Shown: positions 16,701 to 25,797, numbered from the stretch's first letter. The stretch is DNA of 25,959 nucleotides from an uncultured Planctomycetaceae bacterium (GCA_937926325.1 CALAZQ010000439.1:1-25959); one strand, 5' to 3'. Made by a program: numbers and translations. Notes: generated from the sequence alone by a model not told the origin.

Positions 16701-18646
16701 CGGCCGACCGTGAGCTTGGCCTGGAGGTGCGACGGCGACCGACCGCCGACGGGCGGCAGGCCTGGCTCCGGCCGGCGGCCACCGAGATCGTGGACAAACC
16801 CGGGCCGCCCACCGCGACGACGGTTCTGCCGCTGCGGCACCTGCCGGGCCGGACCACCAGCTGGGAGGCTGCCGTCGTCAACCCTGCCGACATCGCCCGC
16901 GAATTCGCCATCGAGGTCTATTCGGTGCCGTCCTCGCCGGAGGCGGGTCAGCGGACCGCCGCCTGGGCGGAGGCCCGCCGCTGGCTGCTTGAAGGGGGTG
17001 ACAACCCCGGACTCGTTTCCCTGGGCGAGCTGAAGAAACTCAACGTCGCCGCCGGCGGCCGGGCGGCGGTCAGCCTGCCACCACCGCCCGCCCCCGAGCA
17101 ATTGCCCGCCCCGACTGGCAGCGAACCGCCAGCCCCCCCGCCGCGGCCGGCACCGGTCGGCCCCGACCTCGCCCTGCTGATCCGGGAACAGACCGCCGGC
17201 GAGCCGGCCCGCCGCTGGCTGCACCGGCTGCCGCTGCTGGTCGAGCACCCCCGAGCCTGGCTCGAGGCGACGGCCACCTGGCAGCGCCGAGACCGGTCGA
17301 TTGCGATCAGCATCGAGCCGGCCGCCGCTGCGGACCTCGCGGCGTTGGAAGTCCGCTGCGAACTGACACCGCTGGGGGCGGCACCGGTGGCTGGCCGGCA
17401 GCCGGTATCGATCCGCCGGCGGGCGGTCTCACTTGGTGGTGGTCGCAGCGCCGGCAGCCTGCTGGCAACTTACAACGGGAGTGACAAGGCCGGCACGGCC
17501 TGGCTCAGCGTGGCGGTTGACGGCTATCCACGGGCCCTCGTCTTCGCCGTTGAATGTTCGGCCGCCAGCGACGGCCGCCCCCAGCAGCCGCTCGCCGACT
17601 GGCGGTCGGTCAGCTTCCGTGAGCCCGCCGAGCGAAAGTCCCGCTGGCAGGCGCCCCGCGATACCGTGCCGCTGGTGCTCGAGGTCGATGCCCCGGCTGA
17701 CGCCGTCAGCCCGCTGCCGCCGGATGCTGCTGAAGCCGGTGAGCAGCCGCTGGTCGCCCTCGATCTGCGGGAGATCGGCGGTGCTGCCATGGCGGCCGAG
17801 CCGACCCGCATCTGGTCAGCCGTGACCGATCGGCAGTTCCGCTACCGGCCGACCAAGCCGGAGCCGGGGGCATTCCTGGCGATCGAAACGACCGTCAGCG
17901 ACTGGAATCTCGAGCCGCCCAGCGGCGGGTTCATCGATGTCAATGTCGAGGCGGAAGCAAGCCTCCGGCTGCCGGGCGGACAGGCGCCGCTCTCCGATCG
18001 GCGGCTGCTCGTGTTCGATGGTCGGGCCCCACGCATTGAGCTTCCGCCGCAGGTCAATGCGGTGGTCGGCCGCCGGCTCGCGATTCCGATCCGCGTGCTC
18101 GACGATCCTCGCGAGGGCTTCGGGGCGGCGGAAGGGGTGGAGATTCCCGGCGTCACCGGCGTCCGGCGGGTCGACTGGGCGGTCGATCGAAAAGGTGACG
18201 GCAAGCCGGAGGCCTGGCAGCCCGCCGTCGGCCTCGGGGGTGGGCGGTACGAATTGCGGGTCGATACCAAACAGCTCCCTCCCGGCCGCCGCACGCCGCT
18301 GCTGGTGCGGGCGATCGACCGGGTCGATAACGCCGACGCTCCCGCCCGCCTCTGGCTCGACACCGCGGCAATGGAGGCCAAAAGCCAGATCAGCGGCCGG
18401 GTCACCCTCGATGGCCGCGGCGAGCGGGGGCTGACGATCCGGCTGGACGGACCGACGCCGGCCGGTCCGGTCCGGTCGGGGAAGGACGGTCGCTTCGAGT
18501 TCAAGCAGCTGGAGCCGGGCAGCTACACGCTGCGGGCCGAGGGGGCGGTTCGCAACCAGCTCTATCGCGCCGAACCGCAGCCGGTCGCCGTCGAACCGCC
18601 GCCGGCTCCGGCCCCGCGGGTCACCCTTGAACTGAAGCCGCGGTAG
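13754..18646 (+). CDS. Giant membrane-anchored protein with a catalytically dead caspase-like domain
   Basis: A 1630-aa protein. An Arg-rich N-terminus and one membrane helix (about 39-66) predict that the bulk lies outside the cytoplasm. Residues about 70-330 follow the order of a caspase/metacaspase (C14) fold. L-P-F-A-A-E-D-A-A-G-L comes first, then a strand ending Y148-L-R-G-Q152 where the catalytic Y-F-S-G-H would be, and L-D-L-G214 where D-A-C would be. A late segment with D-E-L-A-R-F-V matches the end of such domains. Both catalytic residues are therefore replaced (His to Gln, Cys to Gly). A Pro/Ala-rich linker (about 355-460) leads to a long helical region, then beta-rich Ig-like regions with a second Pro-rich spacer (about 1100-1138). 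A carboxypeptidase-regulatory-like domain (about 1540-1622: G-R-V-T-L-D-G, D-G-R-F-E-F-K, L-E-P-G-S-Y-T-L) ends the protein. ATG 13754 is used; ATG 13763 is equally possible and no ribosome site is evident. The function is unknown. Confidence 0.85.
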   Translation: MTSMPNQPAFSGPAAPGGGRRTSWRAAAGRPAGNWRLRRLGLVIGLVTSAVIAVGVVASLLLAPFYAWRSGLVVLAVDAYSVGTVEPLPFAAEDAAGLRAALAGGVAAGEVLEPVDLADLTAADSLRSGVGPRCRKLPLRRKDVLIAYLRGQCLVPPNSSEATASNPYAGRPCLLAADCQIAGSSPKEIVPIRDVVEAIGSASPLTTLVALDLGSIGWEPRIGVLASLVGRQLDAEFARPQQEASFSNWVIGSHDLFESSLAHWPSRRTLFARAVELALAGTADQQPWGNGNAVIELDELARFVTAQTAAWARQLSAGRLHQRPVIWKLGVGRVAVTDIPPGIALSRVVAATDEPAATDPPADEDPDQPPSSPAAKTGQAAFRSGRPRLPPPPAALLLAGLLAADDGPAFPQAAQPAAKPTPAPAAKQADPPSPGSPQSAAAAVPPPRQPTADGRQPAAESAWELLDRIGARRQNQPRSPPGLADQPPVPLDYAPHVWRAIRGRVASLAVRTAASDQPAADQTAAVLRGLRALTKDDPQQQRAALPGMLERLATSRRAADRGGFFRSWAAAPGPLRRALVVRNDAVDSLLGVIGLVGTLSGGSGMPAIDPVVMTDSIDQLRALSARIERVPLRNGASSPGRIDPLETATDALAVQMAMLQEITGRFVAAQVRRVEQGGLVFSTDAVTAALALPGGGSSGRQSLLEAIAATNTQTDEPPQPLLATATSLPLPADAWPVGGEELANIGQQAEILLDLLDAAGLLASSNVPPPEPLADVVEAWQRARKAIEPLTDAVVSDTEAVAALLRAGGAIAETFAETAAAADRLADLSNQTRADDRIMAVYRILDQRDLEAVASPATLGFIRRQAVTPAGVALVTETNQLPAVGQPLPVRLVPGGSEPPPAGANIRLVYDPAVLAVRVAGGERLDADRQVPCRGLPFAEDGLPLEVVAQRETARGTADSTVITVTLEVGKTRELSTLRLALPADRELGLEVRRRPTADGRQAWLRPAATEIVDKPGPPTATTVLPLRHLPGRTTSWEAAVVNPADIAREFAIEVYSVPSSPEAGQRTAAWAEARRWLLEGGDNPGLVSLGELKKLNVAAGGRAAVSLPPPPAPEQLPAPTGSEPPAPPPRPAPVGPDLALLIREQTAGEPARRWLHRLPLLVEHPRAWLEATATWQRRDRSIAISIEPAAAADLAALEVRCELTPLGAAPVAGRQPVSIRRRAVSLGGGRSAGSLLATYNGSDKAGTAWLSVAVDGYPRALVFAVECSAASDGRPQQPLADWRSVSFREPAERKSRWQAPRDTVPLVLEVDAPADAVSPLPPDAAEAGEQPLVALDLREIGGAAMAAEPTRIWSAVTDRQFRYRPTKPEPGAFLAIETTVSDWNLEPPSGGFIDVNVEAEASLRLPGGQAPLSDRRLLVFDGRAPRIELPPQVNAVVGRRLAIPIRVLDDPREGFGAAEGVEIPGVTGVRRVDWAVDRKGDGKPEAWQPAVGLGGGRYELRVDTKQLPPGRRTPLLVRAIDRVDNADAPARLWLDTAAMEAKSQISGRVTLDGRGERGLTIRLDGPTPAGPVRSGKDGRFEFKQLEPGSYTLRAEGAVRNQLYRAEPQPVAVEPPPAPAPRVTLELKPR

Positions 18647-18896
18647 CGGCCGGTCGCGGCTGTCCGGCGTGGGGCTGCGGCTCGACTGTTGGCGGTTGCG
18701 GCTGCTGCCCGACCGCGAACAGGCGGCACGATCGGCGCAACCCTCCTCGTTGCCGGCCCGGGCAAGCCGGCCTCGGGCGGCGGTCGATCTCACTTTCATA
18801 ACAGGAGCCCGCGAACGCGGCAGGGAATGCTGCCTGGCGGGCGGGGTGCGCGGTCACGCGGCAAGGGAAGGCCGCGGGAAATCAGAATGGACGGAG

Positions 18897-20141
18897 ATGA
18901 TCCCCTTCGCCACAGTGAGACGGCTGTCAGCCGGGCGGGCCCGGCTTGGGGCGGTCTGCTGCGCTGTGGCGGTCATGGTTGCGGCTGCCGAAGCCCGGGC
19001 CCAGACCGGCACCATCTGGAGCTTCCTCGGATTCGGCGCCGCCCAGAACTCGTCCGATCCGGCAATCGCCGCCGCGGCAAAGGCAAAGGCGGCGAAGCAC
19101 AAGATCTGTAAAAAGAAGAAGGCGCTGCAGTACCTCTCCGGTCTCGGCTGCACCCCCGAACGGCCCGAGGTGGCCGAGGCGATCCTGGCGGCCATGAGTG
19201 ATCCTGACGAGCCGGTGCGGTACGAGGCGGTCAAGGCGGTCCTGATGACTGCCGGCGACTGCATGTCGGCCGAGCAGAAGAAGGCGATGCGGAAGGCGCT
19301 CGGCTGCCACGAGGCCTGCAAGATGGCGAAGCTCAAGTTCGACCAGGCGATTCACCAGTGCCTCGACCGGCTCTGCGGCAAGGCCCCGCCCAAAGAGCAC
19401 AAAAAACTCAGCGAGCTCTGCAGCCACTGCAACCTGTTCGGCGGTGAAGACTGTCCCGACCCGGCAAAGACCGAGCCGAAGGACTGCGGCAAACGCCGCG
19501 GCACCTGCTGCACGCCCGAGATCAGGGCCAAGCTGCAGGAACTGGCCTTCGGCCGCGACGAGAACGGCTGCTTTCTCGAACGCAGCACCCGGGTGCGGAC
19601 GGCAGCCGAGCAGGCCCTCACGGCATGCAACGCCTGCGCCGGCGGGGCCTGCCAGCCTGGTGCCGGCGTCATCACCGGCTGGCGGGAGATGCCGCCGGAG
19701 GAGCAGCGGGAACTTGGGCCCACAGCCGCTGATCGCGGCGGCTGGGGGCAGCCGGCCGACAGCTTCTGCCGCCCCTTGCCGCCCCCCGGCAGTTCAGCCC
19801 AGCCAACCTGGGCTCAGCCGACGCCTGCAGCCGCCCCACCGCCACCGTCGGGTGCCTGCCCCGACTGCCAGCCCGGCGCGGACGTCCGGTTCGACCCGCC
19901 GCTGATGCTGCCCGAAGAGCCGATCCTGATGCCGGAGGCCTCGCGTCCCGGGCTTCCCCCGGCCGAACCGATTCCGCCACCGTCGGCCTGGGCCCCCCCG
20001 GCCTGGCAGTTGCGGCTGGCGATCGAACCGCCGCGCTCCCCGCCGCCCCCAGTCAGGCGGAGCCCCGCAGCCCCTGCCGAGACCTTTACACCCAAACCGG
20101 GCGAGATGCCCTGGATGCTCCGCGGAGGACCGAGCTGGTGA
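18897..20141 (+). CDS. Secreted Cys-rich HEAT-repeat protein (planctomycete-type)
   Basis: The 414-aa product has a signal peptide: basic start, hydrophobic core about 17-31, and an A-R-A cleavage site before Q36. The mature N-terminal half has I-W-S-F-L-G-F-G, a Lys-rich segment, then a HEAT-type helix pair at about 89-120 (V-A-E-A-I-L-A-A-M ... P-V-R-Y-E-A-V-K-A-V-L). A second similar unit lies near 215-245 (S-T-R-V-R-T-A-A-E-Q-A-L). I count 20 cysteines in the mature part, many spaced as if paired, which fits an extracytoplasmic protein held by disulfides. The last 150 residues are Pro-rich and probably unstructured. I recall this combination from HEAT proteins of planctomycetes; their role is unknown to me. 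ATG 18897 is chosen because the signal peptide starts there, with GGACGGAG immediately before it. It lies between the two giant pseudo-caspase genes, 250 nt after the first. Confidence 0.85.
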   Translation: MIPFATVRRLSAGRARLGAVCCAVAVMVAAAEARAQTGTIWSFLGFGAAQNSSDPAIAAAAKAKAAKHKICKKKKALQYLSGLGCTPERPEVAEAILAAMSDPDEPVRYEAVKAVLMTAGDCMSAEQKKAMRKALGCHEACKMAKLKFDQAIHQCLDRLCGKAPPKEHKKLSELCSHCNLFGGEDCPDPAKTEPKDCGKRRGTCCTPEIRAKLQELAFGRDENGCFLERSTRVRTAAEQALTACNACAGGACQPGAGVITGWREMPPEEQRELGPTAADRGGWGQPADSFCRPLPPPGSSAQPTWAQPTPAAAPPPPSGACPDCQPGADVRFDPPLMLPEEPILMPEASRPGLPPAEPIPPPSAWAPPAWQLRLAIEPPRSPPPPVRRSPAAPAETFTPKPGEMPWMLRGGPSW

Positions 20142-20208
20142 GCATTCGCCTCGTGCGGTTCTCAGCCGAAATCCGATTCCTCCTTTCCTACCGACAGCTG
20201 CCAAGCCG

Positions 20209-23200
20209 ATGCCACCCCTGACACCACCATCCAAACGCCGAAGCGTCCCGGCCGGTTTTCCCGGTTCGGCCGGATCCGCCCCGGCGCTTGGGCATGAGTC
20301 GTGGCGGGTGGAGCCGGAGCACCGCAGCCCCAGCCGGAACGCCTGGCTGTTGCTGCGGCGACTCTCGGTGACCGGCCTGACCCTGCTATTGGCCGGCGTG
20401 CTGATCTGGCTGCTGTTCTCGCTGCGGCACCAGGTGCCGCTGGTCGGCGGCCTCGCCTCGACCTATCGCCCGCCGCTCGGCCCGTTGCCGTTGGCCGGAG
20501 AGGATCGCCTGCTGCTCGCCGGGCTGGCCAACGGTAGGACGAGCGTCTTCGAACCCCCCTCGGTCATCTGGCGGGACGCCAGCGAGCGGCTGCCCGGCGG
20601 CACCCCGGCAGAAATCACTGCCGCAGTCGCCGACCTGCTTGCCGGCCTACGGCCCGGGGGGCCCGGTCGCGACATGGTGATCGTCTACCTGAAGATGCTC
20701 GGCACGCTCGATGCCACCGGTCAGCCCTGCCTGATCCCGCCAGCCGCGAGCGGTGCCGTAGCGGCCGGAGGCGACGGGCTGCTGCCCCTGGAGAGTCTGG
20801 TCGGGGAACTCCGCAGCCGGCTCGCCGACAGCACAGGGCTGTTGCTGGTCCTCGACGGTCAGAGCCTCGGGGCGGGCTGGCCCCTCGGTCTCGCCGACGG
20901 CAGCTTTCCGACCGCCGTGGAGAGCTGGCTCGACAGCCGGCAGCCGTCCCGCACCTGGGTGTTCCTCTCGCGGTCGTCCGGCGAGCGGGTGCATGGCGAC
21001 CTGCGGCAGGGCGGCAGCCTGTTTGCCCGCTGCTTCACCGCCGGCCTCCGCGGCGCCGCCGACACCGCCGGCGATGGTGATGGCACCATTTCCCTGGGCG
21101 AACTGACCGACTTTGTCAGGCGGCAGGTCCATCGCCGGGCCCGGCTGCAGTTCGGCTCGCCACAGACGCCGCTGCTGATTCCGGCTGCCAGTGAACGTCT
21201 GGCAGCCGACAATCCCCCGCTGGCCTGGTCGGCTCAGGGCGGCCTGCTGGGCCGCTGGCTCGGCGGCGGGCCCGACGCCGAGGCTGACCTGCTGGCCCCG
21301 CCGGCAGCCGCCGGCCCGCCGGCGCCAACCGGCACCAGACTGACCGGCTGGCTCCGCGATCGCTGGCTCGCCGCCGACCGGCTGCGGCCGCGGGCGGTGC
21401 ATGCCGAGCCACTGCTCTGGCAGCAGTACCAACAGCTGCTGGTGCGGTCCGAGCAGCTCCAGCGGAGCGGCACCGCCTACGACCGGCAGTTGGCCGCGGT
21501 CGAGACCCTGGCCGAACGCCTCGAACTGCGGCTGGCCGCGTTACGGTTCACCGACCCGGAACGGTTGCCCGCGTTGGCCATCGACACCGGCAGCGGGCTG
21601 GCCGCGGAGGATCAGGCCGGCGCCGACGCCACCTGGCAGGCCTCCATGGCTCAGCGACTCGCCGCCCTGGCGGCGCCGGCAGCACCTGCAGCCGCGGCCC
21701 CGGCGGCTTCGTCAGACCCAGAGCCGGCCGCTGAGCAGTCAGCCCCGAACGGCCGACAGCGGACCGCTGAAAAGCCGGCCGAGAAGCAAGACAAGCCCGC
21801 CGCCGAGCAGCCCGATTCCAAACCGGCTGCCAAGGAAAACTCGCCGGTGGGGGAAAAGGCGGCGGGCGACACCGCCGGCTCGGCAACATCGGCTGGCGAC
21901 GCCGCTGGCGGCGAGGCCGCCCCGGCCGCCCCGCCACCCGGGCTGCCGCCGGCCGCCGCGCAGGCCGAATGGCTCGCTCGCGGACGGGCCGCGGTCGGCT
22001 GGCTCGACCGCTTCCAGCCGGGGCCGCAGCCGCCGCCGCAGACGCTGCTCGCCGAATGGCTTGCCAACCTCGGGCCCGCACCGACCGGCCGCACACCCGA
22101 TCCCGTCCAGATTCATGCCGCCCGGATGATCGATCGCTGGGTCGATGCCCGCACCTGGCAGCTTGCCGGCGATCTGCCCCTGCGGCTGCTGCAGCTGATC
22201 GGCCAGTCGCGGCGGGTCGCCTACCCGGCTGACGTCCGCGTCGATCGCGTCATCGAGCTCTCGGCCGATCGCCACGCGATCGACCTCAAGCTGCGGCGGG
22301 CCTGCGACCTGCTCTTTCTGGGAACACCGCCGGCCCTCGGAGAGGTCGAGCAGCTCGCCGCGGCAATTGCTCCGGCCTATGCCGAGCTTGAGGAACTCGC
22401 GGCGGTCGCCTCAGAGGCGATTCGGTTTTCCGATCGGCTGCACGACGAACTGCCCTGGCTTACCAGCTGGGCGGTGGCGGAAGCCCGGGCGGCCCGCCAG
22501 GCCGACGCCGATGATCAGCCGCCGTCTGGACGCCCGGACGCCAACGTCGACTGGCGGGCACTGATCGACGCCAGCTTCCAGTTCGACCAGGCGATTCACG
22601 ACGTGTTCCGGTCGGCCGAAGGCAAAACGCAGCGGGAGACCGCCCGCGGTGCGATCGACAGCCTGCGGGAGGCGCGGCAACTCATCGGCGAGCCCTTCGA
22701 CCGGCTTGTCGAGGCTTTCACCGCCACCTGCGACCGGCTGGCAAACGCGGCCCCGCAGGCGCCGGGCACCGTTGCCGGAATCGAACGGGTACTGGCCACC
22801 CCGCTTGTCCGCGGCCAGCGGCGGCTGGCGTTGCTGCGGCGGGCCGAGGCCGCCCGGAACCAACTGCTGGCGGCCCCGATCAGCGCAGGCCCCGACGAAC
22901 CGGCAACCGTCGCGCCCGAGGCGGCGGCGGTCGCCGGCTGGATCGAGTGGCGGGACAGTCTGCTGCATCCGCTCGTCCCGATCCTGGCGGGTGAACGGGG
23001 GGGCGTTCTGGCTGCTCCCAGCCAGCACTCGGTCGCTGCGGCATCGGTCGGGCAGCAGCTCGACATCGTCCGGCGAGCGGTCGCGCGGCTGCCGGAGCAG
23101 CTCGCCAGCTACCGCGAACAGGAAGCGGTGGCCGACTCGACCACGGTCCCCGGGGGCGGTAGCGAACGCAGCTTTCTCGAAAGCGGCGAGTTTCTGGCCC

Positions 23201-25656
23201 GTCGGCTGGCGGTGCTCGCCTGCCACCGGGACACCGCCGGGACGACCTCGTCGGCCCGGGCAAGTCTGGTGGCCGCCTGGCACGACCGGCTCGTCGCCGC
23301 GGCGAGCGACTGCCTCGACGACTACTACGCCGGAATCGAGCCCGATGATCCGGTCTGGTGCCTGCGGGCTGCGGGACTGTTCCTCGAGGGAGCCGATGAA
23401 CTCCTCCGGCGGACCCGGGTCACCCATGCCTCCGCCGCCCGGCGGGCGGTGGAGCGGCGGCTGGCCCGGCTGCCGGCAGGCGGGGGCGTCGGCAGCGTCG
23501 CCACCAGCCCCGAAACACTCACGCTGCTGCCGGCCGACATCGCCGCCGCAGCGCCGCCGCTGCGGACGACGATCGAACCCGACGCCGGCGTCCCGCCGGG
23601 CGTGGCGTCGGTCTGGTTCGCTCGCTCGCTCGATGGCAAGCCGTTGGCGATCGCCCGCCCGGTGCCGCCGGCCGGTCTCAACGGCCCTGCTGCCGCCGCC
23701 GCCCTCCGCCTTCCGCTGGAACTCACTCAGCCAGCCGCCGCCGGCCTGATGTGGACCGCCGTCGCCACCGGTCAGCAGCAGCTCGGCCGTCTCGCAGACC
23801 GCGACACCGGTCGCGGCGTCATCGACCAGATTGTCTGGTTTCGTGGACATCGCGTGGTCGCCCCGCTGCCGGTGCTCACCGCCAGCTCGGTCCGAACGGT
23901 TCGTTGGAACTCGCGGCCCCCGGCCCGGCCGGCCGTCGTGGTGAAGGGTGATGTCGAACGCAACCGGTCGGTGGCGATCGTCTTCGACTGCTCCGGCAGC
24001 ATGGGCGAGCGGCTGCCCGACCGCCGCACCCGGTTGGAGGCCGGCCGCGAGGCGGTGGCCGAAATTCTCGGCATCATGGCACGGGAAGGGGGCTGGAACG
24101 CCTCGCTCTGGCTCTACGGCCATCGCACCCGCTGGACGCGGGACCGCCGAGGCCGATTTCAGGCCGGGCTGACTGCCGAAGGCGAGCGGCAACGCGACGC
24201 CGCGGTCGCCGAGGGGGGCGGCTTTCGGCTGCTGCCGGGTGACGATGTTGAGCGGGTGCTCGACATGCAACCACTCTCGCCGCTGAGCGTTCTGCAATTC
24301 CGCACCGTGCTCGACCGCCAGCAGCCCGGCGGCGAAACCCCGCTGTACCGGGCAATCGCCGAGGCGATCCGGGTCGATCTCGGCGGCCGCGAACCGGGGC
24401 CGGCCCATGTGGTGGTGGTGACCGACGGGGCCAATGATCAGACCGGCGGGACGATCACCAGTTCGGGCGATGTCCGCAGGATCTTGGCCGAGGCGAACTT
24501 CCGCCGCGACAAGGCCGACCAGATCCGCGTCGACGTCATCGGTTTCAATCTGCAGCCCGGCGGGTATGACCGCGAAATGCGGCTGCAGGATCTCCAGAGT
24601 CTCGCGCGGGATTCCGACGGCACGTTCTTCGATGCCGCTGATCCCCGCCGGCTGGCCGCAGCCTTACGGCAGTCGATGCGAATCATCCGCTGGCAGGTGA
24701 CCGGCGGGGCAGGCGGGCCGTCCGACGCGGCCATCGGCGAGCCGGTTGTCCTGCCGCTGCCGTTGCCGGGTCAGCCGGAAACCTACGACATTCAGCTGGA
24801 AACCGGCGGCGCAACCCGGCGGGTGACGCTGCGGGGTGACGAGGCCCTCGAACTGTTCATCGGCGGCCGCGGCAGCCGGCTGGCCTTCGGGCGGTACACG
24901 GGCGGATTTGAGCAGGGGCTCCGCGACAGCCACGACAATCTGCCTGACCCATTCAATCCGACCCGCCGCTGGTTCATCGGAGCCCACCTTGCCCGCCGCG
25001 AGGGCCGCCGGGTCGAACTGCCGCTCTCGGTCCAGAACGGCCAGGCCGACGAGTTTTCCCCGCGGCCGGTCGAAATCTGGGTTGAGGTGACACCCTGCGA
25101 CGACCGCGGGCCGGTCGGCCTGCCCTATGTCTTCACCGACCTCGCGATTCAACCCGGGCGTCCGGTGCCCGTGCTCAGCCTTGCCGCTGACGACTGGCCC
25201 GCGGAGGCGACGGCCGCCCACATCCGGCCCTGGGTAAGGTTTGTGGCCAGCGAGCCGGTGGTACGGCTGCCGGTGGCGCAGCTGGTGCCCGGCCGTGAAG
25301 AGCGATTCAACGTACCCCGGCAGCGTGGCGTCAGCATCCGCTGTCGGCTGGCCCGCCAGACCGCTGTCGATCGGATTCGGCTGACGGTGATCGAGGAACA
25401 TCCTGCGGCCGTCGCCGGCCAGCTGCCGCTGTTGCGGGTCGCGGTGGGACCCGGCTGCCTGCAGGCGGTTCACCTGATCGAACCGGGAACCGGTCGGGTT
25501 CGACACGAGTTCGACCTGCCGCTGATCGATGGCCAGCTCGCGGGTGACCTCGAACTGACCGTGACCGATCGTCAGACGCTGCTGGCCGGCGCCGTCGGGC
25601 CGGCCGTGCTCGGCGGGCCGGTCGAGCCGCTGGTGGTGCCGGTGCCGCCGCAGTGA
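20209..25656 (+). CDS. Giant membrane-anchored pseudo-caspase and vWA-domain protein
   Basis: An 1815-aa protein with a basic N-terminus and one membrane helix (about 47-71), so most of it should be extracytoplasmic. Residues about 90-325 keep the order of a caspase-like fold: V-I-V-Y160-L-K-M-L164-G at the catalytic His site, L-V-L-D216-G-Q218 at the Cys site, G-G-S-L-F-A-R, and D-G-D-G-T-I-S-L-G-E-L. Both catalytic residues are lost (His to Leu, Cys to Gln). An Ala/Pro/Lys-rich linker (about 478-585) and a long helical region follow. A von Willebrand A domain at about 1250-1490 has a complete metal-binding site: D1260-C-S1262-G-S1264, T1377 and T1405-D1406-G. A beta-rich tail of about 320 residues ends the protein. 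The architecture parallels the 13754-18646 protein. It follows the HEAT gene by 67 nt; no clear ribosome site is visible at ATG 20209. Its function is unknown; vWA domains usually bind protein partners. Confidence 0.85.
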   Translation: MPPLTPPSKRRSVPAGFPGSAGSAPALGHESWRVEPEHRSPSRNAWLLLRRLSVTGLTLLLAGVLIWLLFSLRHQVPLVGGLASTYRPPLGPLPLAGEDRLLLAGLANGRTSVFEPPSVIWRDASERLPGGTPAEITAAVADLLAGLRPGGPGRDMVIVYLKMLGTLDATGQPCLIPPAASGAVAAGGDGLLPLESLVGELRSRLADSTGLLLVLDGQSLGAGWPLGLADGSFPTAVESWLDSRQPSRTWVFLSRSSGERVHGDLRQGGSLFARCFTAGLRGAADTAGDGDGTISLGELTDFVRRQVHRRARLQFGSPQTPLLIPAASERLAADNPPLAWSAQGGLLGRWLGGGPDAEADLLAPPAAAGPPAPTGTRLTGWLRDRWLAADRLRPRAVHAEPLLWQQYQQLLVRSEQLQRSGTAYDRQLAAVETLAERLELRLAALRFTDPERLPALAIDTGSGLAAEDQAGADATWQASMAQRLAALAAPAAPAAAAPAASSDPEPAAEQSAPNGRQRTAEKPAEKQDKPAAEQPDSKPAAKENSPVGEKAAGDTAGSATSAGDAAGGEAAPAAPPPGLPPAAAQAEWLARGRAAVGWLDRFQPGPQPPPQTLLAEWLANLGPAPTGRTPDPVQIHAARMIDRWVDARTWQLAGDLPLRLLQLIGQSRRVAYPADVRVDRVIELSADRHAIDLKLRRACDLLFLGTPPALGEVEQLAAAIAPAYAELEELAAVASEAIRFSDRLHDELPWLTSWAVAEARAARQADADDQPPSGRPDANVDWRALIDASFQFDQAIHDVFRSAEGKTQRETARGAIDSLREARQLIGEPFDRLVEAFTATCDRLANAAPQAPGTVAGIERVLATPLVRGQRRLALLRRAEAARNQLLAAPISAGPDEPATVAPEAAAVAGWIEWRDSLLHPLVPILAGERGGVLAAPSQHSVAAASVGQQLDIVRRAVARLPEQLASYREQEAVADSTTVPGGGSERSFLESGEFLARRLAVLACHRDTAGTTSSARASLVAAWHDRLVAAASDCLDDYYAGIEPDDPVWCLRAAGLFLEGADELLRRTRVTHASAARRAVERRLARLPAGGGVGSVATSPETLTLLPADIAAAAPPLRTTIEPDAGVPPGVASVWFARSLDGKPLAIARPVPPAGLNGPAAAAALRLPLELTQPAAAGLMWTAVATGQQQLGRLADRDTGRGVIDQIVWFRGHRVVAPLPVLTASSVRTVRWNSRPPARPAVVVKGDVERNRSVAIVFDCSGSMGERLPDRRTRLEAGREAVAEILGIMAREGGWNASLWLYGHRTRWTRDRRGRFQAGLTAEGERQRDAAVAEGGGFRLLPGDDVERVLDMQPLSPLSVLQFRTVLDRQQPGGETPLYRAIAEAIRVDLGGREPGPAHVVVVTDGANDQTGGTITSSGDVRRILAEANFRRDKADQIRVDVIGFNLQPGGYDREMRLQDLQSLARDSDGTFFDAADPRRLAAALRQSMRIIRWQVTGGAGGPSDAAIGEPVVLPLPLPGQPETYDIQLETGGATRRVTLRGDEALELFIGGRGSRLAFGRYTGGFEQGLRDSHDNLPDPFNPTRRWFIGAHLARREGRRVELPLSVQNGQADEFSPRPVEIWVEVTPCDDRGPVGLPYVFTDLAIQPGRPVPVLSLAADDWPAEATAAHIRPWVRFVASEPVVRLPVAQLVPGREERFNVPRQRGVSIRCRLARQTAVDRIRLTVIEEHPAAVAGQLPLLRVAVGPGCLQAVHLIEPGTGRVRHEFDLPLIDGQLAGDLELTVTDRQTLLAGAVGPAVLGGPVEPLVVPVPPQ

Positions 25657-25797
25657 CGTCGGTCGGGAACCGCGGCTCGGTCGGCCGCTGCTCGCCCTGA
25701 TGTCGGCAACGACGTACGATGTTGGGCCGCCAATGCCTTCACGCTCCACCACATCGAACGATCGATCGACGGCCGGCGGTACTCGGAGTTACACCCA

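Noticed and set aside
15050..17248. Long minus-strand open frame (732 codons) opposite the 1630-aa protein
   Set aside because: Shadow frame in very GC-rich coding sequence: low-complexity Gly/Arg/Gln content and no recognisable motif.
18741..18780. GC-rich inverted repeats after the 1630-aa gene as a terminator
   Set aside because: Only short stems of about five base pairs with no following T-run; such repeats are common by chance at this GC content.
22411..24408. Long minus-strand open frame (665 codons) opposite the vWA protein
   Set aside because: It covers the strand opposite a clear vWA domain and has no family signature, so it is a shadow.
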